Below, one piece after another: positions 1 to 7,450 of a stretch of 39,921 bases of DNA. The DNA is from Candidatus Bathyarchaeota archaeon (GTDB lineage: Archaea; Thermoproteota; Bathyarchaeia; Bathyarchaeales; UBA233). Every line of letters starts with the position of its first letter. Position 1 is the first letter of the stretch. The position numbers and the translations under genes were made by a program. The stretch is from the NCBI GenBank assembly GCA_007050895.1, contig SMYP01000091.1, positions 5,941 through 45,861 of the forward strand. The letters run 5' to 3'. Under the pieces are notes generated by a model. That model saw only the letters and a list, made by a program, of their open reading frames with translations. It did not search any database and was not told the origin of the DNA.

Positions 1-282
1 ATCTATCGGGTCAACGGTCACATAATATTGATCTGGTTTATCACCGAACTCTTTCACACCAGACTCTTCGCTTATTAAAGTGAAAGAAATGCGAAATCGC
101 TGCAGAACTTCAATAATAGCTTTTTCCGCAGCCAAATCAACTGGCTTTATTGGATCACCGCCAGCCCCTTTGCCCAGATCAGGTTGTGGGCCATCCAGAG
201 TCTTGAGTTGAGGACGAATGCGTTTCTTTACATTTTGTTTGCAGTTAATTAGAATTTCCAACCAATCATTTTTAGACTGCAT
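1..282 (-). CDS. Inositol-1-monophosphatase / fructose-1,6-bisphosphatase family protein (N-terminal part, cut by window edge)
   Basis: I translated the minus strand from an ATG at 282 and obtained 94 open codons running off the left edge. The segment 'GAGGDPIKPVDLAAEKAI' is followed by 'ISEESG' near residues 70-75, and the last residues visible are 'VTVDPID'. In the IMPase/FBPase superfamily the Glu of the ESG motif and the Asp pair of DPIDGT bind the catalytic metal ions, and both motifs occur here in the right order and spacing. Family members hydrolyse inositol-1-phosphate and/or fructose-1,6-bisphosphate, serving lipid headgroup synthesis or gluconeogenesis. Substrate cannot be decided from this part. 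The C-terminal two thirds lie outside the window. No strong Shine-Dalgarno sequence precedes the start. Confidence 0.85.
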   Translation of the reverse strand, partial: MQSKNDWLEILINCKQNVKKRIRPQLKTLDGPQPDLGKGAGGDPIKPVDLAAEKAIIEVLQRFRISFTLISEESGVKEFGDKPDQYYVTVDPID

Positions 283-747
283 CTACAAGCCTTCTTGACG
301 TCATATACATATGCGAGTTGATAAAGACTTTACTCAACTCGGAATAATGTTGATTCATCTGAACCTGTACAATCAATCGGATGCTGATGCTAACAGTTAG
401 GTCTTATTTGGGTTATAACCTTTATTGGATTGAGCAGTGGTTTATATAATCGAAATCGCTTCGATGAGAATTACTAAATACAGAAATGGCACGTACTTCG
501 CATAGTTCACTGCTTAGAACAATAATCGAAGACGACCCGACTCGGATTTACCTATAATTTATGATTAGCACTACACATTTACCAATGAAAAAACAAGGTG
601 CACCTGAGTATAATGTAAATTCTCAAATCCTCAGCAGCAACTAATTCCTGCTACATTTGAGGATATTTACAATACTTATGGTTAACAATTAGTTTCAATT
701 CACAAGTCATAAATTAATTTCACTACGTGACATTAGCAAGATCAGAA
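283..747. other. Intergenic region with an imperfect hairpin
   Basis: AT-rich stretch between the phosphatase start and the small Cys-rich gene. I see no convincing coding segment and no tRNA fold. The only structure is the imperfect inverted repeat at 627-664, listed separately. Promoters for the phosphatase (minus) and the small Cys-rich protein (plus) should lie here, but I could not fix a TATA box. Confidence 0.4.
627..664. repeat. Imperfect inverted repeat / hairpin
   Basis: ATCCTCA at 627-633 is the exact reverse complement of TGAGGAT at 658-664. Inside these arms GCAGCA (634-639) can pair with TGCTAC (649-654) with one mismatch. Function is unknown; it could be a terminator-like fold or an operator. 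Confidence 0.4.
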
Positions 748-918
748 ATGGAAAGTAATGCTAGAATTCCCTGTGCAACCTGTTCACTATGGAAACCGAA
801 AAAAAAGAGCTTCTCCTGTGATCCAAACAGATGCGAGAGGCTTTCAAACTGGTTACTGAAACACGCCAAAGAAAACGTAGTCGAACCACCGAATAAGATC
901 ATTCAATATGTAGTATGA
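748..918 (+). CDS. Small Cys-rich hypothetical protein (putative zinc-binding)
   Basis: The open frame can begin at GTG 727, but the ATG at 748 gives a 56-residue protein. Four cysteines are spaced C-x2-C-x11-C-x4-C near the N-terminus, then 'LSNWLLKHA', a short amphipathic helix. This spacing suits a small zinc-binding knuckle, and the basic run between the Cys pairs would suit nucleic-acid contact, but both are inference. I do not recognise a named family. It stands alone on the plus strand between two minus-strand units. No clear Shine-Dalgarno sequence is visible before either start. A chance frame is possible, although the regular cysteine spacing argues for a real gene. Confidence 0.5.
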   Translation: MESNARIPCATCSLWKPKKKSFSCDPNRCERLSNWLLKHAKENVVEPPNKIIQYVV

Positions 919-1006
919 AGTTCCTTCCAGTTTTTTATTGATAATTGCAGAGAAAAAAGCGAAAGAACTTCCACTTTCCTTAGGCTATTAACACACGTCC
1001 TTTAAT

Positions 1007-1018
1007 TCGCGCGCGCGA
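1007..1018. repeat. 12-bp alternating C/G palindrome
   Basis: TCGCGCGCGCGA is a perfect palindrome of alternating pyrimidine and purine within a very AT-rich intergenic stretch. Such runs can adopt left-handed DNA or bind a dimeric protein; no function is shown. Confidence 0.5.
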
Positions 1019-1131
1019 GATTATGCTTATTTTTCGGATTTTCATATTAATTCTTATTCAAATTCCGAATTTTTCTTATATTACATTTATGAACAGAGGA
1101 TAATACTCTTAATTAATTTTTTGAAAGCACA

Positions 1132-2535
1132 TCAACCGGAAAAAGAGTGATTAAATCGAGGAGTTTTGGTCCACTTAGGTTTGGTTGTAAAGATTTTGAA
1201 AATCGCTGACATCACAACAGGAAGCCAATGATAAGTATATGCTGCAGCAATGAAGACAAGTGGAACTATTTGCCATCTAGGATAGTCTAATCTTTGCTTC
1301 CATAAACCATAGGCAAAAAGAGGCATAAAGGAAAAACCTATTAAAAACGTAAATGCAAAAGGAAAGAAATTTGATACTTCAATGATACCCAATAAAGCAA
1401 GCCCAGACCAAGCCCAACAAAGAAAAACGAGAACAGGTATAAGAACATGGATCAAATAAAAAGCAATATCAAGCTTAGTCTTTAGATTGAACTTTTTTTG
1501 CCAGAAACTCGGTTGGAAAACAAACTGTTTCAGGGCTTGAAGCGTTCCCCAGGCCCATCGTTCTCTTTGGCGGAACATAGCAGTTAGAGTTTCTGTTCCC
1601 TCTTGAGAGACAAAGGTTGTGTCTATGTAAACGTTTCTCCATTTCTTGGTCAACAGCCTTACACCCAATTCAAGGTCTTCGGTCAAAGACTCTTGATTCC
1701 AGTATTCTTCTTGCTGTTTGAGAGCGACGTCATCCAAAGTTATTGCTCTGACAAATTGACCGTTACCGCCGAGAGCTACAGCTCCAGAGTAGTTCGTACG
1801 AGCAAACTGCATGATCCGCGCAAAAGCCAAGAACTCTATGTCCTGTAGCTTTGCCAAGAAAGACGTTTTAGCGTTTTTAATACGAACTAAAGTTTGAACT
1901 CCACCAACATTCAAATCATTGAATTGATAAGATACTTTCTTGAGTATGTCTGACTTGGGAATACCATCAGAGTCAAAAACCCCAATTATCCAACGATGTC
2001 TTGGTTTGATTTCAAGACCTCGCCACGCTAAAAGAAAATTGGCGAACCCCACATTTAAAGCGGCGCTCTTTCCTTGACCTCCATTGTTGGACGAGATGTT
2101 GAAAACCTTTAAATTCGAATACTTCTCTTGATAACGCCTTGCTATTCTTTCAGTTTGGTCAGAGGAACCATCATTGACCACTATTACCTCATACAATTCA
2201 GATGGGTAATCGAGATTTAATACTATTTCCAAGGTTTCGCTTAATACGCTTTCTTCATTATGTGCAGGAATTAACAAACTGAAAAAGTGACCTACATTCT
2301 CGCCCAATTTTGGGTGTGCTCTTGAAATGACGAACAAAAGAAAAGCATTATATGAAACGCAAGTCACCAAAAAGTAAATTGTCAAAACCGTAGTATCAAT
2401 AAGAAGACTTGGAAATATTAAACTGAGTCCAAAAGTCGTGCCCACTATTAGGGTTGGTACAACAAGGCTTGCTCCAATTGTCGCTGCAAGATCATATAGA
2501 TTATCAAGTGATATTCTCAGTGAAGAGATAGACAT
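1132..2535 (-). CDS. Membrane glycosyltransferase family 2 (BcsA/hyaluronan synthase-like)
   Basis: A processive GT2-type enzyme that would transfer sugar from a nucleotide-sugar to a growing polysaccharide at the cytoplasmic face of the membrane. Numbering from the upstream start at 2577: two N-terminal membrane helices (about 32-80), 'LIPAHNEE' (102-109), 'VVNDGSSD' (133-140), the metal-binding DSD (202-204), TED (299-301) and the QxxRW motif 'QRERW' (337-341), then about four C-terminal membrane helices (370-465). D,D,D,QxxRW is the signature of processive beta-glycosyltransferases. I prefer the ATG at 2535, which follows the upstream stop (2543) by a few bases and has GGTG in front; the start at 2577 would overlap that gene by 35 bp. 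It is almost certainly co-transcribed with the beta-helix protein. No PilZ domain is seen. The product polymer is unknown. Confidence 0.85.
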   Translation of the reverse strand: MSISSLRISLDNLYDLAATIGASLVVPTLIVGTTFGLSLIFPSLLIDTTVLTIYFLVTCVSYNAFLLFVISRAHPKLGENVGHFFSLLIPAHNEESVLSETLEIVLNLDYPSELYEVIVVNDGSSDQTERIARRYQEKYSNLKVFNISSNNGGQGKSAALNVGFANFLLAWRGLEIKPRHRWIIGVFDSDGIPKSDILKKVSYQFNDLNVGGVQTLVRIKNAKTSFLAKLQDIEFLAFARIMQFARTNYSGAVALGGNGQFVRAITLDDVALKQQEEYWNQESLTEDLELGVRLLTKKWRNVYIDTTFVSQEGTETLTAMFRQRERWAWGTLQALKQFVFQPSFWQKKFNLKTKLDIAFYLIHVLIPVLVFLCWAWSGLALLGIIEVSNFFPFAFTFLIGFSFMPLFAYGLWKQRLDYPRWQIVPLVFIAAAYTYHWLPVVMSAIFKIFTTKPKWTKTPRFNHSFSG

Positions 2536-2542
2536 ATTTTTG

Positions 2543-3877
2543 TCACACCAAAGCCTTTTCTTTCTCGAAGTCAACAATCATTTTGAGATCGAAAGGTTTT
2601 TTGGATCGGTCAGACCTTGAAGTCAGTTCTTTTCCTACTACAACGTTTTGGCCAAACCTAACTTTTCCAGCAGCTTTAATACAGCCTCCAACTACAGAGT
2701 TTGAGCCCAGGTCAACGTTGCCTCCTGAAATTATGTCACCATCGATTACCGTGTTAAGTCCTACTGTAACATCGCCTAACACCTTTACCTTTCTTGAAAG
2801 CTTGCATTTATCACCAATTTTCAGTTTACCTTTAACCACCAGCGTATCATTAACAGTAACGCCTGAGGGAATTTCTAAATCTCCAACGACAGCGGTAACA
2901 TTGTCTCCCACCACGAAGACCTCACCCATTACGTTAGCTGGAAACTTGAAAGTTACGTTTCCATCAGAAGCAGGTTCTTCTTCGGGTTGCAATTCAGAAA
3001 TTTGGTCTGGCTCTGCCAAAATGGCTTCAGGCGAATTTTTGTTTGGGCTACAAAATTGTTGTTCGGAGTTAGCTGAAAACAGTTTTGCTTCATTCGTACT
3101 AAAACTTGGACTGTATAAATCTGAATTGGCGCGATACATTTGTGTTTTTCTAATGTCAAATTTGTACAGGACCTTATCTCCGCTTACGGCATCTACCTGT
3201 AATGTGACATATTCTTTTGTTTTTATATTGTGAAAAGTGAACTCAAAAAATGGTCTATAGACTATCATGTTTTCCGTGATTTCAAAGTTTTCTCGAATAA
3301 TATTAACTAAATCTGGTGGTCTCTTGGCTATCTTGGAACGAAGCAATTCTATGATTTCATTTGTTGAGATGCTAATCTTTCGGAGATTAAGATTGACATC
3401 AGTAGCTCTTTCCATTTGGATTTCATAAGGGGCGAAGCAAAAACTCTCGGAAGAGATCTCTCGTCTAAGCCTGTCTAGCACAAAGAAGGTTTCTTTTTCA
3501 TGATGCGCGTGTTCTTCACCGTCTAGGTGAATTATCTGGTCAAGGTTTTTTCCCGATTTCGAAACAATGGGTTCAAATTTTCTTCCGTCAATAAAAACCT
3601 CGCGAGTTGTTTTCTCAACTTCTATTGAAAATGTATGTTTCTTGCAATAATCTAATGAGTATTTGCCTCCGATAACAATGTAAGGTTCGTAGTATTTTTC
3701 ATAGCCAACAAGTTGAATTTCTTCGGCTTTTGGCTTAAAAAAATGTAGTTTCGCGAAAAAATTTTGTTTCAGTCCTTCAGCTTGGAGTCTTACCGCATTA
3801 GAATCAAACCTAGTTTTTAAAACCACGGTTTTAGCATCAACCATCTTTTGCGGTATGACTTCTATTTCAGGTACCAT
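2543..3877 (-). CDS. Protein with C-terminal bactofilin-like polymer-forming beta-helix and unknown N-terminal domain
   Basis: A 444-residue protein in three parts. Residues 1-245 form a mixed alpha/beta region I do not recognise, including 'YEPYIVIGGKYSL' and 'VDAVSGDKVLY'. Residues 246-305 are a low-complexity acidic, Ser-rich linker. Residues 306-422 are short repeats of alternating Val/Ile and Gly/Asn turns, such as 'VKVLGDVTVGLNTVIDGDI', as in bactofilins and other polymer-forming right-handed beta-helices. Bactofilins assemble into filaments that localise envelope-building enzymes. The next gene, a membrane glycosyltransferase, starts a few bases downstream, so a scaffold or secretion role in polysaccharide synthesis is a reasonable inference. 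The ATG at 3877 is preceded by GGTTGAG; a TTG three codons upstream (3886) is the alternative. No signal peptide or membrane helix is visible. Confidence 0.7.
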   Translation of the reverse strand: MVPEIEVIPQKMVDAKTVVLKTRFDSNAVRLQAEGLKQNFFAKLHFFKPKAEEIQLVGYEKYYEPYIVIGGKYSLDYCKKHTFSIEVEKTTREVFIDGRKFEPIVSKSGKNLDQIIHLDGEEHAHHEKETFFVLDRLRREISSESFCFAPYEIQMERATDVNLNLRKISISTNEIIELLRSKIAKRPPDLVNIIRENFEITENMIVYRPFFEFTFHNIKTKEYVTLQVDAVSGDKVLYKFDIRKTQMYRANSDLYSPSFSTNEAKLFSANSEQQFCSPNKNSPEAILAEPDQISELQPEEEPASDGNVTFKFPANVMGEVFVVGDNVTAVVGDLEIPSGVTVNDTLVVKGKLKIGDKCKLSRKVKVLGDVTVGLNTVIDGDIISGGNVDLGSNSVVGGCIKAAGKVRFGQNVVVGKELTSRSDRSKKPFDLKMIVDFEKEKALV

Positions 3878-3935
3878 CTCGCTCAACCAGTATTTCGGTC
3901 TCGATTGAATCTCTTCCGGACAGACCTCCGTATTC

Positions 3936-3974
3936 TTAATATTTCAAAAGGCAGACCAATTTTTGAAATATTAA
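3936..3974. repeat. Perfect 14-bp inverted repeat, operator or hairpin candidate
   Basis: TTAATATTTCAAAA at 3936-3949 is the exact reverse complement of 3961-3974, separated by 11 bases. It lies about 60 bp upstream of the start of the beta-helix/glycosyltransferase unit on the minus strand, where a regulator could bind. It could also form an RNA hairpin. Confidence 0.7.
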
Positions 3975-3986
3975 ACAAACGGAATT

Positions 3987-4041
3987 AGGTGGGATAACCA
4001 AAAACAATTTAGCGCTTGTTTTTGGGTTATCTGATCCACCT
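3987..4041 (-). terminator. Long stem-loop immediately downstream of the Lrp-type gene
   Basis: The arm at 3987-4007 pairs with 4016-4041 over 21 base pairs in three blocks (AGGTGG, GATAACC, AAAAACAA), interrupted by a 4-base and a 1-base bulge, with an 8-base loop. On the minus strand it starts two bases after the stop codon of the gene at 4044. A terminator or 3'-end protective structure is the likeliest role. Archaeal termination normally depends on T-tracts rather than hairpins, so the function is inferred from position. Confidence 0.55.
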
Positions 4042-4043
4042 TT

Positions 4044-4370
4044 TTACGCCTCAGCGATTATAGGTTCACTGCCTTTGGAGTTTTTCACTTCATCTCTAGT
4101 TTTAATCACTTCATTTCCATGAGGAAAAGTTGGTACCGTGTATACTTCAGTAATCCCAGCTATTTTCTTAACCTTCTTCTGGACAAATTCCAGTGCTTGA
4201 GTACTATCGTCAGCGTTAATCCACACGCCTACATCCCAATTTCCGAAGATGTTCATGGTATAGCAAAGATCTACTCCCTCTATGGGCTTGTTGCCAAGGT
4301 GTCTCAGAGAGCCTAAAGTATCCATCAACTTGCTTGGATTCAATTTCAGTAATATCAAGTACTCTCTCAT
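4044..4370 (-). CDS. Stand-alone Lrp/AsnC-type ligand-binding (RAM) domain protein
   Basis: A 108-residue protein beginning 'MREYLILLKLNPSKL', with the beta-alpha-beta-beta-alpha-beta pattern of the C-terminal effector domain of Lrp/AsnC regulators, including 'GNWDVGVWINADDSTQALEF' and 'VKKIAGITEVYTVP'. There is no helix-turn-helix, so it matches the stand-alone RAM class that oligomerises and binds amino acids or similar ligands and may modulate full-length Lrp proteins. The ATG at 4370 has a strong Shine-Dalgarno sequence (AAGGAGGT) about 11 bases upstream. The gene is monocistronic, bounded by the long hairpin at 3987-4041. The ligand is unknown; a GYD or dimeric alpha/beta-barrel enzyme is the alternative reading. 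Confidence 0.6.
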   Translation of the reverse strand: MREYLILLKLNPSKLMDTLGSLRHLGNKPIEGVDLCYTMNIFGNWDVGVWINADDSTQALEFVQKKVKKIAGITEVYTVPTFPHGNEVIKTRDEVKNSKGSEPIIAEA

Positions 4371-4539
4371 TTTACTTGTTTACCTCCTTTTCTGTTAATA
4401 TCGGATTTGGGTTCCAATTCTAGTTAAACTAACTTAACTTTTGTGAATTACTAATATTGATTATCTGAAACCTCTAACGCTATGAAGATTGACAAAATTT
4501 GATGAATAGCCAAACGAATAGGTCGGCAAAGACTGAGGA

Positions 4540-4740
4540 TTAATTTATTTTGGAGGTTATTATTGCTTGGATAGTCATTTCCGCTTCAATATTGTTTACA
4601 TAGCCTTCGAACGTATCTTGTGTCTTGTCCTTCAAAGTCAGCTGTGGCTTAACCGGCAAATTTACCAAATACATCGTTACTTTGTTACTTTGCTTTTGAC
4701 TGTATCTTCCAAGGTTTCGCTTTGACGGTGGATTTTCCAT
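4540..4740 (-). CDS. Hypothetical small protein
   Basis: A 66-residue frame with no recognised domain. The N-terminal third is basic and polar; the rest ('MYLVNLPVKPQLTLKDKTQD') looks like a small beta-rich fold. There is no Shine-Dalgarno sequence before the ATG at 4740 and it is isolated between two minus-strand genes. It may be a chance frame; I keep it because nothing else explains the interval and the composition is protein-like. Confidence 0.3.
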   Translation of the reverse strand: MENPPSKRNLGRYSQKQSNKVTMYLVNLPVKPQLTLKDKTQDTFEGYVNNIEAEMTIQAIITSKIN

Positions 4741-4861
4741 TATGGGGACAAGATGTGTGCTAAGATCTAGTGTTTTGCTATAACTTATTTCGATTTAAAT
4801 TTCAACCCAAATTTTATCAATAAACGAAGAATACAGGGGCGTATTTCTGAAGAAACGAGTC

Positions 4862-4891
4862 GAGAGTGATTAAATAAATTTTGACTCTCCA
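4862..4891. repeat. Short inverted repeat downstream of the DUF4332-like gene
   Basis: GAGAGT and ACTCTC flank an A/T-rich loop about 100 bp beyond the stop of the minus-strand gene at 4993. It could be a weak 3'-end structure. Only six base pairs, so it may be chance. Confidence 0.25.
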
Positions 4892-4992
4892 AAACAGTTT
4901 TGCTAGAACTGAAATAGGCATCTTAGCGAAAAATCGTAATATTACATTAAAGATTGAGTTATCTTGAATTCAGCAGGTCGGGTTTTGGAGGT

Positions 4993-5775
4993 TCAGTCTT
5001 CCACTATGCGTTCTAGGTTTCTTGCGTTTTTTACCCATTTTTGAATCGTTCTATATGGGGGTATTCGTCTAACTAAATTCTTTTTCGTGTTGATTGCTTT
5101 TATTCTGGCATACAGGTTTTTCGGATTTCGGCGTGAAAGGTCGGCAATTGTATTAACTCCCGAAGACTCCAAGAGGGAAGAATATTGCTTTCCGATTCCC
5201 TTTATGCGGAAAAAGTCCGCTCGGTAAACCCATTTAAGCAATGTCGAAGGAGCCACGTCTATTTTATTAGCTAAAATTTGCCTTTTGCTTCTCGTAGAGC
5301 CTGCTCTCAAAAGGTCATCCACCATCTTCACTCCGGAGTTTCTAAGTTTGCTACCGTATGCGGGGCCTATCCCTTCGATTGTCTCAATATCCAGATCTAA
5401 AGAAGTGTACGTTCTTCTTTTTTTAATTTGAGTTTGACGCTTTCCTTGCGGTTCCTGGGACATTGTTACGACTGTGGTTGCTTCTGTGGGTATGGGTTGA
5501 GTAGCTGTTGGGTAATTGGGAGCTCTTAATGGCTCCAATTCTCCTTTTTTGGAAGCGGAACTGACCACAACATATATTACGAAAACAATTATACCCCAAA
5601 TGAGTCCGTTTATTATTCCATTTAAAATAGTTACAATGGAAATTCCTATGATAGAGACTGTTCCTGAAATTTCGAATAAATTAACAATTAGATCTCCCGG
5701 GGGGATGGAGGGCATCGCCAAAGTTATTGAAAAAAGAATTAGAAAGACTATCGCGAAAACTAATACTCTCGACAT
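4993..5775 (-). CDS. Membrane-anchored helix-hairpin-helix protein (DUF4332-like)
   Basis: About 260 residues: two N-terminal hydrophobic helices, a polar Pro/Thr-rich linker and a basic patch (KKRR), then two helix-hairpin-helix units, 'IEGIGPAYGSKLRNSGV' and 'IKGIGKQYSSLLESSGV'. Each G-I-G hairpin is the kind that contacts the DNA phosphate backbone in DUF4332 and similar domains. Function is unknown; tethering DNA or another polymer to the membrane is an inference. I choose the ATG at 5775 over the upstream ATG at 5799 because a TATA-like box at 5808-5815 would start the transcript between them, giving a near-leaderless mRNA without a Shine-Dalgarno sequence. Confidence 0.65.
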   Translation of the reverse strand: MSRVLVFAIVFLILFSITLAMPSIPPGDLIVNLFEISGTVSIIGISIVTILNGIINGLIWGIIVFVIYVVVSSASKKGELEPLRAPNYPTATQPIPTEATTVVTMSQEPQGKRQTQIKKRRTYTSLDLDIETIEGIGPAYGSKLRNSGVKMVDDLLRAGSTRSKRQILANKIDVAPSTLLKWVYRADFFRIKGIGKQYSSLLESSGVNTIADLSRRNPKNLYARIKAINTKKNLVRRIPPYRTIQKWVKNARNLERIVED

Positions 5776-5807
5776 AGTTAAATAATGAGTTGAAAACATT
5801 TATAATG

Positions 5808-5815
5808 CTTTTAAA
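5808..5815 (-). promoter_or_regulatory. TATA-like box of the DUF4332-like gene
   Basis: The minus strand reads TTTAAAAG here. About 26 bases downstream would place transcription start near 5787, between the two possible ATGs, which supports the shorter reading of the gene. Confidence 0.45.
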
Positions 5816-6003
5816 CTGTAAAATTCATTAAACAAGCAACCAAGTTCAGAAAAAAAATTTTGGCTGAATATTAATCCTTAGCATTGTTTTGTTGAATAAA
5901 TTCGCTAAAGTACAGAATTCGTTTTTAAACATAGAGGTTGCAGACTGCTAAAATAGTAACAGAACTCAATCCTAAGGAGCAAAAAAGGATGAAAATGGGA
6001 AAA

Positions 6004-7434
6004 TTAGGGTTGCCACTTATCGATTATATATTTAGGTATTTCTGAAGAGTCACGTGGTCCCACTTGAACTTTCCAGCCGCTGAGCTCTTCGATTTCACCG
6101 CTAATCCGCGAAGCCTTACCTGGAATGATGATTTTTCGATGCTTAACCTTGTCCGCTATTCCTGTTTCTTTTATTGCATCTGCAACTTTTTCTGCTGTCA
6201 GTTTACGACCCGCAACGCCGCTGTCCACCGCTGAACCTTCAGTTTCTACCACGATCAAGTAGGCATTAGTCTTCGAACTCTCGATGTCCGATGCCACCGT
6301 GTAATAAGTCAAAGCAAAGTTTGTTGTGAACAGCACAGGTGAATTCTCATCTGGCGTACCGAAAACCTTCAAACCAGGTTCCACAGCAACTGGCTTGCGT
6401 GGGTCAGTGTAAATGTTCTGCCGCAAAACCGCGTTCGGAAGAAGTGACCAACCGTCATCACCGTGCATCACAAGAACATCAGCGAAACGGACAACAAGCA
6501 TAGCTGCTAAGTGAGCTTCACGCCACTTCATAACTTCATCTGCAGCCTCACCCTTATCCATCCAAACAGCCATGGGAACACCCATCAAAGGAAAACCAGC
6601 AAGTTCCTCGCCACCCTTGCAAGCAGCTCTGCGAAGCATAGTAAAATTGTTTAAAGTGTCAGCTAAACCCTCATTTGCGAAAGTACCTGGATCTAAAACT
6701 AAATCTTGAACACCATAAGCTAGCAACGTCTTTGTCAACGACACCAGCGCATTCAAATCGTTAGGCGCAGAAACCACAAGTGGACAATTATACATTAAAG
6801 CAAGCTCAGCCATATCCTTCCAGTTGTCCTTCGTCGCCGCGTACAGTAAAGGCCTTGCATTCGGAGCAGCCATCAAACCTGCTTCAGCCACATTAGCGTT
6901 CAGAGTGCATAGAATGAGAGGCAAATCTGTCTTTTCAACTAATTTCTTAATTACAGCCTTGAACTTTTCAGGTTCACCAGAAGTGGATCGAACAGCAATC
7001 ATATCCAGCTTAAGCGTGTAACCGATATACTCGTAGCTGAACTTTTCCGTCTTCTTTATCCGACTCAGCAAATCCTCATCAGGCATTTCATCTGTCACGT
7101 CAATAGCGATCGCCGTCGGATTAAAGTAGGTAAATTCATGACGATACATTACCAGTTTTCCGCCTAGTTTTATTGCTTTTTCACCTTTGCCGACAACTAC
7201 TTCTTTGACTGGAGGCTTTAGCATTTCCTTCAGTTGATCAAAAGCCTTCGAGTGCTCCTTCTTCAGCAACGGAGGACATTGGTCGACACTTACTTCGCGG
7301 TTAACGATTTTTGTGGCAAAAGCCATGCAGTTTTCTTCGCCACATTCTTTGCAGTTTATTCTTGGAAGAAGCTTGTAAATATCTATGGGACTTAGTTCTT
7401 TTATTCCGGCTTTACCTTTCTTTTTTTCACCCAT
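6004..7434 (-). CDS. cdhE: Acetyl-CoA decarbonylase/synthase gamma subunit (corrinoid Fe-S protein large subunit)
   Basis: Large subunit of the corrinoid/iron-sulfur methyl carrier that passes a methyl group between tetrahydropterin and the A-cluster of acetyl-CoA synthase. The N-terminus carries the Cys pattern C-x2-C-x4-C-x16-C ('CKECGEENC' then a later Cys), which binds one [4Fe-4S] cluster. A TIM-barrel and a C-terminal cobamide-binding region follow. Length (about 476 residues) is usual for the family. The frame can start at GTG 7443, but ATG 7434 has GGTGA five bases upstream and is preferred. It is the last gene of the operon, starting under 20 bases after the cdhD stop. It forms a heterodimer with CdhD. 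Confidence 0.95.
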   Translation of the reverse strand: MGEKKKGKAGIKELSPIDIYKLLPRINCKECGEENCMAFATKIVNREVSVDQCPPLLKKEHSKAFDQLKEMLKPPVKEVVVGKGEKAIKLGGKLVMYRHEFTYFNPTAIAIDVTDEMPDEDLLSRIKKTEKFSYEYIGYTLKLDMIAVRSTSGEPEKFKAVIKKLVEKTDLPLILCTLNANVAEAGLMAAPNARPLLYAATKDNWKDMAELALMYNCPLVVSAPNDLNALVSLTKTLLAYGVQDLVLDPGTFANEGLADTLNNFTMLRRAACKGGEELAGFPLMGVPMAVWMDKGEAADEVMKWREAHLAAMLVVRFADVLVMHGDDGWSLLPNAVLRQNIYTDPRKPVAVEPGLKVFGTPDENSPVLFTTNFALTYYTVASDIESSKTNAYLIVVETEGSAVDSGVAGRKLTAEKVADAIKETGIADKVKHRKIIIPGKASRISGEIEELSGWKVQVGPRDSSEIPKYIIDKWQP

Positions 7435-7450
7435 ACACTTCACCGCTCCA

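Noticed and set aside
2583..3233. 216-codon open frame on the plus strand opposite the beta-helix gene
   Set aside because: Its Ser/Thr/Pro-rich product is the antisense of the repetitive beta-helix segment and has no independent start signal.
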